Position numbers and translations under genes: made by a program
Notes under the pieces: generated by a model
What the model was told of the DNA's origin: nothing
The model's database searches: none
The model's input: only the letters and a program-made list of their open reading frames with translations
In this document: positions 8,091 through 16,263 of the stretch, piece by piece
Position numbering within the stretch: the stretch's first letter is position 1
Layout: each line of letters starts with the position of its first letter
NCBI GenBank assembly: GCA_022732885.1
Contig: JAIJTS010000001.1
Span: 62,001-126,000 of the forward strand
Source of the DNA: Atopobium sp.
Lineage (GTDB): Bacteria; Actinomycetota; Coriobacteriia; Coriobacteriales; Atopobiaceae
DNA length: 64,000 nucleotides
Reading direction: 5' to 3'

Positions 8091-9421
8091 TGGAAATAAC
8101 TTTTGCCGAGCTCGGGCTAAACGAGCAAATTCTGGCAGGCGTAGCAACACTTGGGTTCAACGCGCCTACTCCCGTGCAGGCTGCGGCAATTCCCGCCGTC
8201 CTGGCCGGCAAGGACGTTGTTGCGTCTGCACAAACAGGAACAGGTAAAACTGCAGCATTTATGTTGCCTACGCTGCAGCGCATTGCTGGCGAGAAACCCC
8301 GCGAGGCCGAGAGGCCCAACGCCAAACGCGGCGGCGCAAAGCGCGGCGGCGCCAAACGCGACGCCAAGCAGAACACGTATCCCCACGCGCTCATCATCAC
8401 GCCAACACGAGAGCTAGCAGCCCAAATTGATAACGTTGCTAAAAGCGTTTGCGCATCCACTGGTCAGCAGGCTGTCATTGTTACTGGTGGCGCGCGTTAC
8501 AAGCACCAGATAACCGCGCTGCAAAAAGGCTGCGATGTGCTGGTGGCAACACCTGGCCGCTTGATTGATCTTCTGGACAAGAAGCATACAAGCCTAGAAA
8601 ACATCCAGGTACTGGTACTCGACGAGGCTGATCGCATGCTTGACATGGGATTTTGGCCAAGCGTTCACCGTATTATGGAGCAGCTGCCCAAGGCGCACCA
8701 AACACTGCTTTTCTCGGCAACGCTTCCCGCGTCAATCACCTCAACCATAGATGCGCTGCTCAAAGATCCAGAGCGCATAGAGATTGCAAGAACGGGACAA
8801 ACTGCCGCAACAATCGAGCAACATTTGTGCTCGGTCACTCAAGGACAAAAACCGCAGCTTTTGAAGGCTCTTATCGACTCCTTTGATCCTGCTCCAGAGC
8901 GCGTTTTGGTGTTCTGCAGGACAAAGTCACGCGTTGACAACATTTGCAAAAACCTCAAAGCCGCAGGTCTTAAGGTTGACGTTATGCATGCGGACCGTCC
9001 GCAAAAGGCTCGCGCAAGAGCGCTAGAGCGATTCCGCAGCGGTGCTATTCAGGTTCTTGTTGCAACCGATGTCATGAGCCGCGGCATTGACATTCAGGGC
9101 ATTGACGCCGTTATCAACTTTGACGTGCCGCTTGACCCCGAGGATTACGTTCACCGCATTGGCCGAACCGGCCGCGCTGGAGCCGCGGGCCAGGCCTATA
9201 CGTTTATGGGTCCCGATGAAGTGACTCCACTCAGAGAAATTGAATATTTCACAAAAGCGCTCATTCCTACATGGGATCTACCTGGCTTTTCTTACGATGC
9301 GGGACGCATTATGCTCCAGGATTCCCGCTCTACCACTAAGACCTCGCGTTCGATGTTCTCGGGCTCAAGGTCAAGAGGCAAGGGATTTGGATTTGGCGGC
9401 AGATATGGCCGACACACGTAA
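8090..9421 (+). CDS. DEAD-box RNA helicase, RhlE-like
   Basis: A 443-residue ATP-dependent RNA helicase. In order it shows the Q-motif region (GFNAPTPVQ), Walker A AQTGTGKT (47-54), PTRELA, TPGRL, DEAD (LVLDEADRMLDMGFW), SAT, the helicase C motifs RGIDI and HRIGRTGRAG, and a short Arg/Gly/Ser-rich tail. Between motif I and PTRELA it carries an extra basic segment of about 30 residues with internal repeats (AKRGGAKRGGAKRD). The ATG at 8090 is the best family start; upstream in-frame codons would overlap the promoter. It probably acts in ribosome assembly or RNA turnover. A likely TATACT box makes a leaderless transcript possible. Confidence 0.92.
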   Translation: MEITFAELGLNEQILAGVATLGFNAPTPVQAAAIPAVLAGKDVVASAQTGTGKTAAFMLPTLQRIAGEKPREAERPNAKRGGAKRGGAKRDAKQNTYPHALIITPTRELAAQIDNVAKSVCASTGQQAVIVTGGARYKHQITALQKGCDVLVATPGRLIDLLDKKHTSLENIQVLVLDEADRMLDMGFWPSVHRIMEQLPKAHQTLLFSATLPASITSTIDALLKDPERIEIARTGQTAATIEQHLCSVTQGQKPQLLKALIDSFDPAPERVLVFCRTKSRVDNICKNLKAAGLKVDVMHADRPQKARARALERFRSGAIQVLVATDVMSRGIDIQGIDAVINFDVPLDPEDYVHRIGRTGRAGAAGQAYTFMGPDEVTPLREIEYFTKALIPTWDLPGFSYDAGRIMLQDSRSTTKTSRSMFSGSRSRGKGFGFGGRYGRHT

Positions 9422-9551
9422 TCTATAATCAGACGCAGGCAGTATTGCCTCTTATGACTCTCTGCATTTTTTTCTGTAATTTTTTGAGCATCGACGCTGA
9501 GCATATACAAGCACCCAGCTTTTTTTAGCGCTTTTCGCGAGAAGGAACATC

Positions 9552-10871
9552 ATGAAGCAACTCCGCCCTTATCCACAGGTTATTGTCACCAAGAAAGCAG
9601 CTCGCGCACTTGCGGGTGGACATCCTTGGATCTTTGAGGGCGAGGTTATCCGTGTAGAGCCGTCTCCAGAAAGCGGCGAGCATGCTCAAAATGGTTGTAT
9701 CGTTGATGTTTTTGAAGAGAACGGAACCTACCAAGGAACTGGCCTTCTGTCAGAAATGAGCAAAATTCGCGTCAGAATTGTGACAAGAAATGCCAACGAT
9801 AGGCTCAACGAAGCCTTTTGGAGTCGAAAGATTAGTTGGGCGTGGGAGCACCGCAAAACCACTATGGGAAACCGCGCTCTACCAGGTACTGAGCCCGACA
9901 CCAATTGCTGCCGTGTTATCTTCTCGGAAGCCGATGGTTTTCCTGGCTTGATTGTTGACCGCTACGAGAACGTACTTGTTGCGCAGGTAGGAACTGTTGG
10001 CATGGAGTGTCTGCGCAACGTTATCTATCCGTTGCTGCTTGAAGTTTTATCTGCAGATGGCCAGGTAATTGATGGCATCTACGAGAGAAACGACTCCCCT
10101 TCGCGCCTTAAAGAAGGCCTTCCACAATATAAGGGCTGGTGGACAAGTGCTTCTTCTGACGAGAATAACCTGATTGCAGAAAGCTCCCTTGCTCTGCCAT
10201 CAACTCACGTTCTTGCAACAGAAAACGGACTCAAATTCAACCTTGACCTGGAGAACAGTCAGAAAACCGGCTTTTTCTTGGATCAAAAATACAACCGCCG
10301 AGCAGTCCGACAGCTTGCAAAAGGCCGCCGTGTGCTGGATTGCTTCTGTCACGTTGGCCCGTTTGGCCTGAACGCCGCGGCGGGAGGTGCAGAATTTGTC
10401 CGCTGTGTAGACGTCAGCCAAACTGCCATTGACCTTGCGCGCCAAAACGCAGAGCTCAACGGCTTGGCAGACAACATGGACTTTACCTGTGCAAACGTCC
10501 TTGAACACCTGCCAGAACTAGCCGGTGACCGCAGCAAACTCAAGGCAGAAGGAGGTCCGTTTGACCTCATCATTCTGGATCCACCTGCATTTACCAAGAC
10601 GCGCGACAAAGTCCGCAGCGCCATGCGTGGCTATAAAGAAATCAACGCTGCAGCCATGAAATTGTTACCCCGAGGTGGCTACCTGGCAACTTGTTCCTGC
10701 TCTCACTTCATGACCAGAGATCTTCTCGCCCAGGCAATTGCTGAGGCAGCTCATCACACCAACGTGCAGCTCAAGCAAATTGAAGAGCGACAGCAAGCTC
10801 CTGACCACCCAATTCTTTGGGGTGTTCCCGAGAGCCATTACCTCGATTTCTTTATTTTCCAGGTGATTTAA
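9552..10871 (+). CDS. Class I SAM-dependent rRNA methyltransferase with PUA domain (RlmI/RlmK-like)
   Basis: A 439-residue protein. The N-terminus (about 1-85) resembles a PUA domain (KKAARALAGGHPWIFEGEV). It is followed by the YccW-type region with GFPGLIVDRY, and then a Rossmann methyltransferase domain with VLDCFCHVGPFGLNAA (SAM-binding), CVDVSQTAIDLARQNA and the catalytic-type LILDPPAF. Family members methylate cytosine C5 in 23S rRNA; the exact site cannot be told here. The ATG follows GAAGGA 5 nt upstream. It converges with tadA, ending 9 bp from that gene's stop, and no hairpin terminator is obvious between them. Confidence 0.9.
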   Translation: MKQLRPYPQVIVTKKAARALAGGHPWIFEGEVIRVEPSPESGEHAQNGCIVDVFEENGTYQGTGLLSEMSKIRVRIVTRNANDRLNEAFWSRKISWAWEHRKTTMGNRALPGTEPDTNCCRVIFSEADGFPGLIVDRYENVLVAQVGTVGMECLRNVIYPLLLEVLSADGQVIDGIYERNDSPSRLKEGLPQYKGWWTSASSDENNLIAESSLALPSTHVLATENGLKFNLDLENSQKTGFFLDQKYNRRAVRQLAKGRRVLDCFCHVGPFGLNAAAGGAEFVRCVDVSQTAIDLARQNAELNGLADNMDFTCANVLEHLPELAGDRSKLKAEGGPFDLIILDPPAFTKTRDKVRSAMRGYKEINAAAMKLLPRGGYLATCSCSHFMTRDLLAQAIAEAAHHTNVQLKQIEERQQAPDHPILWGVPESHYLDFFIFQVI

Positions 10872-10880
10872 AACTACTTA

Positions 10881-11375
10881 TTATTTGCTTTTGCGACGCT
10901 CTTTAAAGAAGGCTTTGAGCTGTGCAGATGCTTCATCTGCTAGTACTCCTCCCGAAACCGCAAACTTGTGGTTAAGCCGCGGGTCACCGCTCACGTCAAA
11001 CAGCGTACCCGTTGCGCCGCCCTTAGGATCAAACGCACCAAACACACAACGATCAATACGAGCGTTGACCATCAATCCCGCGCACATCAAGCAAGGTTCC
11101 AGCGTCACGTAGACCGTACAGCCCGAAAGCCTCCAGCGCCCAAGCTTTTTTGAGGCCTCTTGCATGGCGAGAAACTCAGCGTGCGCAGAAGGATCGTTAT
11201 CAATCTCGCGACGATTATGTGCAACGGCAATAACCTCTCCATCACACACTACAACTGCTCCGATAGGCACCTCTCCAATTTTTGCTGCAAGTTCTGCCTG
11301 CTCAAGAGCAAGTTTCATGTACTTCTGATCAAGAGCAGCTTGTGGGGCTAAGGGTTCTTGCGCTTTATCACTCAT
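10881..11375 (-). CDS. tadA: tRNA adenosine(34) deaminase TadA
   Basis: A 164-residue zinc deaminase that converts A34 to inosine in tRNA-Arg(ACG). The zinc site is visible as HAE (SAHAEFLAMQEA) and PCxxC (TLEPCLMCAGLMVNARI), with the catalytic Glu in HAE. Length is normal, plus a slightly extended N-terminus (about 20 residues before YMKLALEQA). GAGGAG about 6 nt before the ATG supports the start. It is transcribed toward the methyltransferase gene. A cytosine deaminase is the alternative, but the LEPCLMCAGL and FGAFDPKGGA context fits TadA better. Confidence 0.94.
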   Translation of the reverse strand: MSDKAQEPLAPQAALDQKYMKLALEQAELAAKIGEVPIGAVVVCDGEVIAVAHNRREIDNDPSAHAEFLAMQEASKKLGRWRLSGCTVYVTLEPCLMCAGLMVNARIDRCVFGAFDPKGGATGTLFDVSGDPRLNHKFAVSGGVLADEASAQLKAFFKERRKSK

Positions 11376-11576
11376 AGCTGCTCCTCACCTGTCTGATTGT
11401 TGCTGTTAATCTGTCGCGAATCTTACAAAAATCTGCCGCGCTTCTGTCGCAATTCTGACGCGAATCTGCTCCGAACCTGATGCTTGTTTGTCTGCTCTCA
11501 ATTATGAAGCAAAACTGAACTTGCTAAATCCCCTACTCGCAAAAAACTGAATTATGCGGTAGGATATTACCGCTTT

Positions 11577-11669
<93 letters not shown>

Positions 11670-11933
11670 TTTTGGCGGCTCTCAACTTCACGTTTAACTT
11701 TCAGGTATTTTTAGTTTTACTACAGCGTTTTTTCAGAATCTCCATTCCATCTCACGTTATTTCTAGCTCAACGTTCTTCTCGCCAGTGTGCAGGCGAGCA
11801 TTCCATTTACCGAAAGACTTTTCAGCAAGTTAAAGGCTTTAACCAAAGCGCTTTAGATTTTTACTTTTGGGTATAATTAACCCGTCCAAATGAATGGCTG
11901 ACACAGGCGTGTCAGTGATTGAAAGGATTTAGC

Positions 11934-12476
11934 ATGATTATTGCCGCAGTTGTAGTTATTGTCCTTTTGGTTTTTTGGGCCATTAGCATTTACAACAACA
12001 TCATCCGCGCCAGTAACAGGTGCGATAACGCTTGGGCTGCTATTGATACACAGCTTCAGCGTCGTAATGATCTGATTCCTAACCTGGTTAACACCGTTAA
12101 GGGTTACGCAGCTCACGAGTCTCAGACTTTTGAGGCAGTTACTTCTGCTCGTGCTGCAGTCGCAAATGCTCGCACTCCTGAAGAGAAGATGCAGGCTTCC
12201 GGCACTCTTTCCAACGCCCTAACCAACCTGTTTGCAGTTGTTGAGAACTACCCAGAGCTCAAAGCCAACCAGAACTTCCTGGAGCTCCAATCAGAGCTTG
12301 CTGATACTGAGAACCGCCTCAGCTATGCTCGTTTGAGCTACAACGATGTTGTCATGAACTACAACAACATCATCGCTGTCTTCCCAAACAGCCTTCTTGC
12401 TGGTGGACGTTCTCCACGCGCAAGCTTCCAGGTAACCGACGAGTCTGCTCGTCAGGCACCAAACGTACAGTTCTAA
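11934..12476 (+). CDS. lemA: LemA family protein
   Basis: A 180-residue protein with an N-terminal membrane anchor (IIAAVVVIVLLVFWAI), then the LemA signature (NNIIRASNRCDNAWAAID, QLQRRNDLIPNLVNTVKGYA) and long helices. Members are membrane-anchored helical proteins of unclear function. The ATG at 11934 has GAAAGGA 7 nt upstream. A TATAAT at 11872-11877 is a good -10 candidate. Family genes are often next to a TPM-domain protein; here the gene stands alone and is closed by a strong terminator. The stretch from the tRNA to this gene (about 265 bp) holds nothing else I can identify. Confidence 0.94.
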   Translation: MIIAAVVVIVLLVFWAISIYNNIIRASNRCDNAWAAIDTQLQRRNDLIPNLVNTVKGYAAHESQTFEAVTSARAAVANARTPEEKMQASGTLSNALTNLFAVVENYPELKANQNFLELQSELADTENRLSYARLSYNDVVMNYNNIIAVFPNSLLAGGRSPRASFQVTDESARQAPNVQF

Positions 12477-12509
12477 GAGCTGTTTCGTTTACACTTTGCA
12501 CCAGTACAA

Positions 12510-12543
12510 CCCGGTATCTGCACTCCGCAGGTACCGGGTTTTT
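12510..12543 (+). terminator. lemA terminator
   Basis: CCCGGTA at 12510-12516 pairs with TACCGGG at 12532-12538, followed by TTTTT, 34 bp after the lemA stop. Confidence 0.85.
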
Positions 12544-12566
12544 GTGTGCAGCGAAGCTTCGCGGAT

Positions 12567-12665
12567 TGCGCTAACCGTGCGCTGACCGCACGTTGTCCGT
12601 GCGCTAGCCACACGCTGACCATGCGCTGCTCACACGCCGCCTGCACGTTGCTCACGCGTCGCACA
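12567..12665. repeat. Degenerate 11-nt tandem repeat, nine units
   Basis: Nine consecutive 11-mers of the form YRCGCTGACCR fill this GC-rich spacer: TGCGCTAACCG, TGCGCTGACCG, CACGTTGTCCG, TGCGCTAGCCA, CACGCTGACCA, TGCGCTGCTCA and three weaker units. Adjacent units alternate between TGCG and CACG starts, giving a 22-nt super-period in the middle. The array lies between the lemA terminator and the promoter of the magnesium transporter operon. A period of 11 bp is about one helical turn. Function is unknown. Confidence 0.7.
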
Positions 12666-12712
12666 CACCTCGGCTGCAGACAAATCCGAGCAGCTAGATT
12701 ATGTGAAGAGTC

Positions 12713-12742
12713 TTTACAGCCTCGCGAGAAAATCGTTAAAAT
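12713..12742 (+). promoter_or_regulatory. Promoter of the mgtE-like/NRAMP operon
   Basis: TTTACA (12713-12718) and TAAAAT (12737-12742) are separated by 18 bp. Initiation would fall near 12749, giving an untranslated leader of about 205 nt before the ATG at 12957. Confidence 0.6.
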
Positions 12743-12749
12743 AGCTACA

Positions 12750-12956
12750 TCTGTGAATTGTCCTCGCAACACAATTCACGTTCTATTGGTTGAAGAGAAA
12801 GGTCAGCATGAAACCTCGACCTCACAGTCGCTGACCTCTTGCGGTGTGCCGATTTGCACCGTGAGGGGTGAAATCGCAATGCAGTCCCCGTGGCAAGTAT
12901 GCGGAGTTTCTCGCCAAAGCCACGCTTTAGTCTTCGGACGCATGTAAGGAGCACAC
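12750..12956 (+). ncRNA. Structured 5' leader, candidate metal-responsive riboswitch
   Basis: The predicted leader contains successive hairpins. A perfect 9-bp stem GTGAATTGT/ACAATTCAC (12753-12761, 12771-12779) lies at the 5' end. A stem AGGTCAGC/GCTGACCT (12800-12807, 12830-12837) follows. Next come GGTG/CACC at about 12843-12860 and GGGG/CCCC at 12865-12889. The ribosome site TAAGGAG then stands just before the start codon. Both downstream genes look like magnesium transporters, so a magnesium-sensing RNA is plausible. I do not see the conserved M-box core, so this may be a different class or a protein-bound leader. Confidence 0.5.
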
Positions 12957-14843
12957 ATGATTTATCTTTCCCAGTTAATGGGTAATCCGGTTCTAGATTC
13001 AGAAGGCGAGAAGATCGGTTCTGTCTCCGACCTTGGAATTGCTACCGGAGAAGTTTTTCCTCGCATTACTTCCCTCGCTTTTATGGGTCCTGGTCGCACG
13101 CCAATGATGATTTCTTGGCGCAAGTATGTTGATACCTACGACGAGGACGTCATTAGGCTCAAGGTACCTTCAACTGAGATTCGTTTCTCGTACCTGCAGC
13201 CTAACGAGGTTCTTCTTGCAAGGGATATTCTGAACAAGCAGATTGTTGATACGCGCGGCATTCGCGTTGTTCGCGTAAATGACCTCAAGCTTTCCGATAC
13301 TAGCTCTACGCAGCTGCGCCTTTTGGGTGCAGAGGTTGGCGCACGCGGTCTGCTGCGCAGCCTTTCTCCCCAGCTAGAACACTTGGTTACCCGCATTGCG
13401 CGCGCCATGGGTCACCCCATGCAGGAGCGCATTATTGCGTGGAGTTACATGGACCTGGTTGAGCGCGATCTCTCCAACGTTAAACTCTCCGTTTCCCACA
13501 AGACGCTGGATGAGCTGCACCCTGCTGATGTTGCTGACATCATCGAGCGCCTGGATTCTCGTCTGCGTAGCCAGGTGTTTGCCCAGCTTGATGACGAGCA
13601 GCGCGCCGGCGCAATGGCAGAGTTCAACGACGACGCTATGGCAGTTGAGCTCATCGGTGGCCTGAACGAAAAAGAAGCATCCCGTATCTTGTCTGAGATG
13701 GATCCAGACGACGCAGCCGAGCTTGTCTCCGAGCTAAGCTACGACCGTGCCGAGAAACTCCTGCGCTTGATGGGCGTTAAGGAGCAGCGCGCAATTAGGC
13801 AGCTGCTGGGATACCGCGAGTACACCGCCGGCCGTATTATGACGTCCGAGGCGCTTTCTGTTCCTGAAGACCAGACCGTTGCGTACGCCTTTGATCGCCT
13901 GCGCAACCTGGACGAGGACTTTGAGACCGTCCGCTACCTCTACCTTACTGACGAGGATGGCCGTCTGTCCGGAACCGTTACCCTGAACCGTCTGATTGTC
14001 TCCGAACCAGAATCTAAGCTTGAGGACATTGCTAATAAGAACCTAGTCACCGCCTCACCAGAGGACGATCAGGAGGACGTTGCTCGCAACATTGCAAAGT
14101 ACAACCTGCTGGCCATGCCTGTTGTTTCTGACGACAACCGCCTGCTAGGTATTGTTACCGTCGACGACGCTCTTGACGTTCTTGAAGAAGAGCATGCCGA
14201 GGACCTGCAGATTGTTGGTGGTGGCAGAAGCGATTCCGATTCTGGTGATCGTGGCCGCAACATTATTTGGTTCCTCCACCGCAACCTCTGGCTTTTGTTC
14301 TGGATTGCTTCCGTTGTGGGCACTGCTTTTGCCGTAACAGCCGCAACATCCAATCCATCCATAGGTATCTTCGCAGCTCTCTGCACCATTACGATGCCAA
14401 TCTCACTGAACTTAAGTGAGAATACCGTCAACTATGTGACAAACTTCTTCCTCACGGATGACCCTGGTAGCGAGAAGTCTCCTTCAATCTTGGGATTTGC
14501 CTTCCGCTCGCTTCTGCTGGGACTTCTGGTCAGCGGACTCATTTGCGTGCTTGGCGCTGCAGCTCATGCCCTGTTAGAGGCGCTGTTCCACCCTTATGAT
14601 CCAAGCACAGGCGTGTTCTACGCCGCTCTCTTTGACAAGACCATCATTCAGATTTTTGGCGCAGCAGCAGGCTCCACACTCATTTCCTTCCTGCTGACCC
14701 CAATTTTCTTGGGAGTGCTTCGTCATCGTGACGAGAAAAACCAAGAAACCTCAGGTCTTACGCTTACTCTAATTTCTATGAGCATTTCGGTGGTGACATT
14801 CTTCGTCCTCTCTTACGCCCTTTCACTTGTGAGTGTGATGTAA
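12957..14843 (+). CDS. mgtE: PRC-barrel/MgtE-N/CBS/MgtE-like magnesium transporter
   Basis: A 628-residue membrane protein. Residues about 1-170 resemble PRC-barrel modules (IYLSQLMGNPVLDSEGEKIG, then a second copy at ARDILNKQIVDTRGIRVVRV). Residues about 180-280 match the MgtE N-domain (ELHPADVADIIERL, EMDPDDAAELVSEL). Two CBS domains follow at about 295-425, and the C-terminus has about five membrane helices as in the MgtE pore. Standard MgtE lacks the PRC portion. TAAGGAG precedes the ATG. The next gene starts immediately after the stop codon, so the two are translated as a pair. Magnesium import or its regulation is the likely role. Confidence 0.85.
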   Translation: MIYLSQLMGNPVLDSEGEKIGSVSDLGIATGEVFPRITSLAFMGPGRTPMMISWRKYVDTYDEDVIRLKVPSTEIRFSYLQPNEVLLARDILNKQIVDTRGIRVVRVNDLKLSDTSSTQLRLLGAEVGARGLLRSLSPQLEHLVTRIARAMGHPMQERIIAWSYMDLVERDLSNVKLSVSHKTLDELHPADVADIIERLDSRLRSQVFAQLDDEQRAGAMAEFNDDAMAVELIGGLNEKEASRILSEMDPDDAAELVSELSYDRAEKLLRLMGVKEQRAIRQLLGYREYTAGRIMTSEALSVPEDQTVAYAFDRLRNLDEDFETVRYLYLTDEDGRLSGTVTLNRLIVSEPESKLEDIANKNLVTASPEDDQEDVARNIAKYNLLAMPVVSDDNRLLGIVTVDDALDVLEEEHAEDLQIVGGGRSDSDSGDRGRNIIWFLHRNLWLLFWIASVVGTAFAVTAATSNPSIGIFAALCTITMPISLNLSENTVNYVTNFFLTDDPGSEKSPSILGFAFRSLLLGLLVSGLICVLGAAAHALLEALFHPYDPSTGVFYAALFDKTIIQIFGAAAGSTLISFLLTPIFLGVLRHRDEKNQETSGLTLTLISMSISVVTFFVLSYALSLVSVM

Positions 14844-16163
14844 ATGGCGCCAGAGAACGCAGGGGTAAAGGACACAGCCGTAGAGCAGAGTGCCGCTGCA
14901 GAACAGAGCAAAAGCTCGTCTAAAGAGAAGGCTCCGGTCAACAAAAATAGCCTCAAGTACATCTTGATGGCAATGGGCCCAGGTCTTCTCGCTGCCTTTG
15001 CTGGTAACGACGCTGGTGGCATTGCAACCTACTCCAGCGCAGGCGCTACATTTGGCTACTCGCAGCTGTGGACCGTGCCGCTCATGTGCTTCCTGCTGAT
15101 TGTTGTTCAAGAAACCGCAGCTCGAATGGGGTGTGTTACTGGTAAGGGCATTGCATCGCTTGTCCGCGAGCGCTTTGGTATCCGCCTGTCCACATTGGCA
15201 ATGGGGGCACTGCTGCTCTCTAACATTGCAGTTACCTTCTCCGAATTCGCAGGTATTGCGTCCAGTATGGAGCTTTTTGGCATCCCGACGTACGTCTCGG
15301 TGCCTATCAGTGCCCTGATGGTGTGGCTTCTTACTGTTGGTGGATCTTATCGCCGTATTGAGAAAATCTTGCTGGCAATTAGTTGCATTTTTGTCACGTA
15401 CGTGGTGGCCGGTGCGCTGGCTCAGCCTAACTGGGGAGAGGCCCTGCGCGTCACCATCATTCCGCAGCCTTCCGCCGATCCGTCTTACATTTCCCTGCTG
15501 GTTGCAAATATTGGTACCACCATCAGCCCGTACATGATCTTCCTGGTTGCATCAAATGTTGTCGAGAAGAACCTTGATACCAGCGACATCCCCGCACAGC
15601 GCGCAGACAATGTTGCCGGTGCTGTCTTGGCTGAGATCATTACCTGGTTCATCATGCTGACCACAGGTGCTGTCCTCTTCCCTCGCGGAATCTCTGTTGA
15701 CTCCGCTGCCGATGCTGCTCGTGCTCTTGAGCCACTTGCTGGTCAGTACGCAAGTACGCTCTTTGCGTTGGGCATGGTTGGCGCATCCTTCCTAGCAGCA
15801 TGCGTTCTACCAGGTATTACCGCAAGCGCTATCTGCGAGGCATTTGGTTGGGAGCGCGGAGCCGACCGCAGCTGGCAAGAAGCCCCTGTCTACCACGGCA
15901 TTATTACTACTGTGCTGGTTATTTCTGCGCTGGTTGTTCTGATCCCGGGCATGAGCCTCTTTGGCATTATGATGGCCGCCCAGGTTATCAACGGTATTCT
16001 ACTGCCAATCCTGCTTATCTTTATGGTTATCATCGCGGCTGATAAGCACATCATGGGCAAGTACGCCAACGGTCGCATCTGGAACGCACTGACCTGGTTT
16101 ACCATCATCACCGTTATCATCCTGACCATTGTGATGTTTATTCTGCAGGCCATGGGCTTGTAG
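14844..16163 (+). CDS. NRAMP-related magnesium transporter (NRMT type)
   Basis: A 439-residue SLC11/NRAMP-fold transporter with about eleven helices after a charged 35-residue N-terminal tail. Canonical metal-binding motifs are changed: DPGN in helix 1 is NDAGG (D56-A-G-G59), and MPHN in helix 6 is SPYM (S228-P-Y-M231). The methionine that selects transition metals is therefore absent. Such changes define NRAMP-related magnesium transporters studied from Eggerthella lenta, another coriobacterium. Its ATG directly follows the TAA of the MgtE-like gene, supporting a shared magnesium function. Manganese transport (MntH) is the less likely alternative. A paired-GGCGAGAA hairpin closes the operon. 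Confidence 0.88.
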   Translation: MAPENAGVKDTAVEQSAAAEQSKSSSKEKAPVNKNSLKYILMAMGPGLLAAFAGNDAGGIATYSSAGATFGYSQLWTVPLMCFLLIVVQETAARMGCVTGKGIASLVRERFGIRLSTLAMGALLLSNIAVTFSEFAGIASSMELFGIPTYVSVPISALMVWLLTVGGSYRRIEKILLAISCIFVTYVVAGALAQPNWGEALRVTIIPQPSADPSYISLLVANIGTTISPYMIFLVASNVVEKNLDTSDIPAQRADNVAGAVLAEIITWFIMLTTGAVLFPRGISVDSAADAARALEPLAGQYASTLFALGMVGASFLAACVLPGITASAICEAFGWERGADRSWQEAPVYHGIITTVLVISALVVLIPGMSLFGIMMAAQVINGILLPILLIFMVIIAADKHIMGKYANGRIWNALTWFTIITVIILTIVMFILQAMGL

Positions 16164-16208
16164 CGGCCACGCCACGCCGCAACCTCCGCGTAGCTGCAAC
16201 ACAAAAAT

Positions 16209-16238
16209 AGGGCGAGAAGATCGGTCTTCTCGCCCTTT
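16209..16238 (+). terminator. Terminator of the magnesium transporter operon
   Basis: GGGCGAGAAGATC pairs with GGTCTTCTCGCCC with almost no loop, followed by TTTG. The arms are inverted GGCGAGAA octamers at 16211-16218 and 16227-16234. It may also serve the convergent gene that stops at 16264. Confidence 0.8.
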
Positions 16239-16263
16239 GTTCTTTATATTTATCTTCGGTTTA

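Noticed and set aside
12750..12956. M-box magnesium riboswitch
   Set aside because: The position is right, but I cannot find the conserved M-box core sequences, so I report it as an unassigned structured leader.
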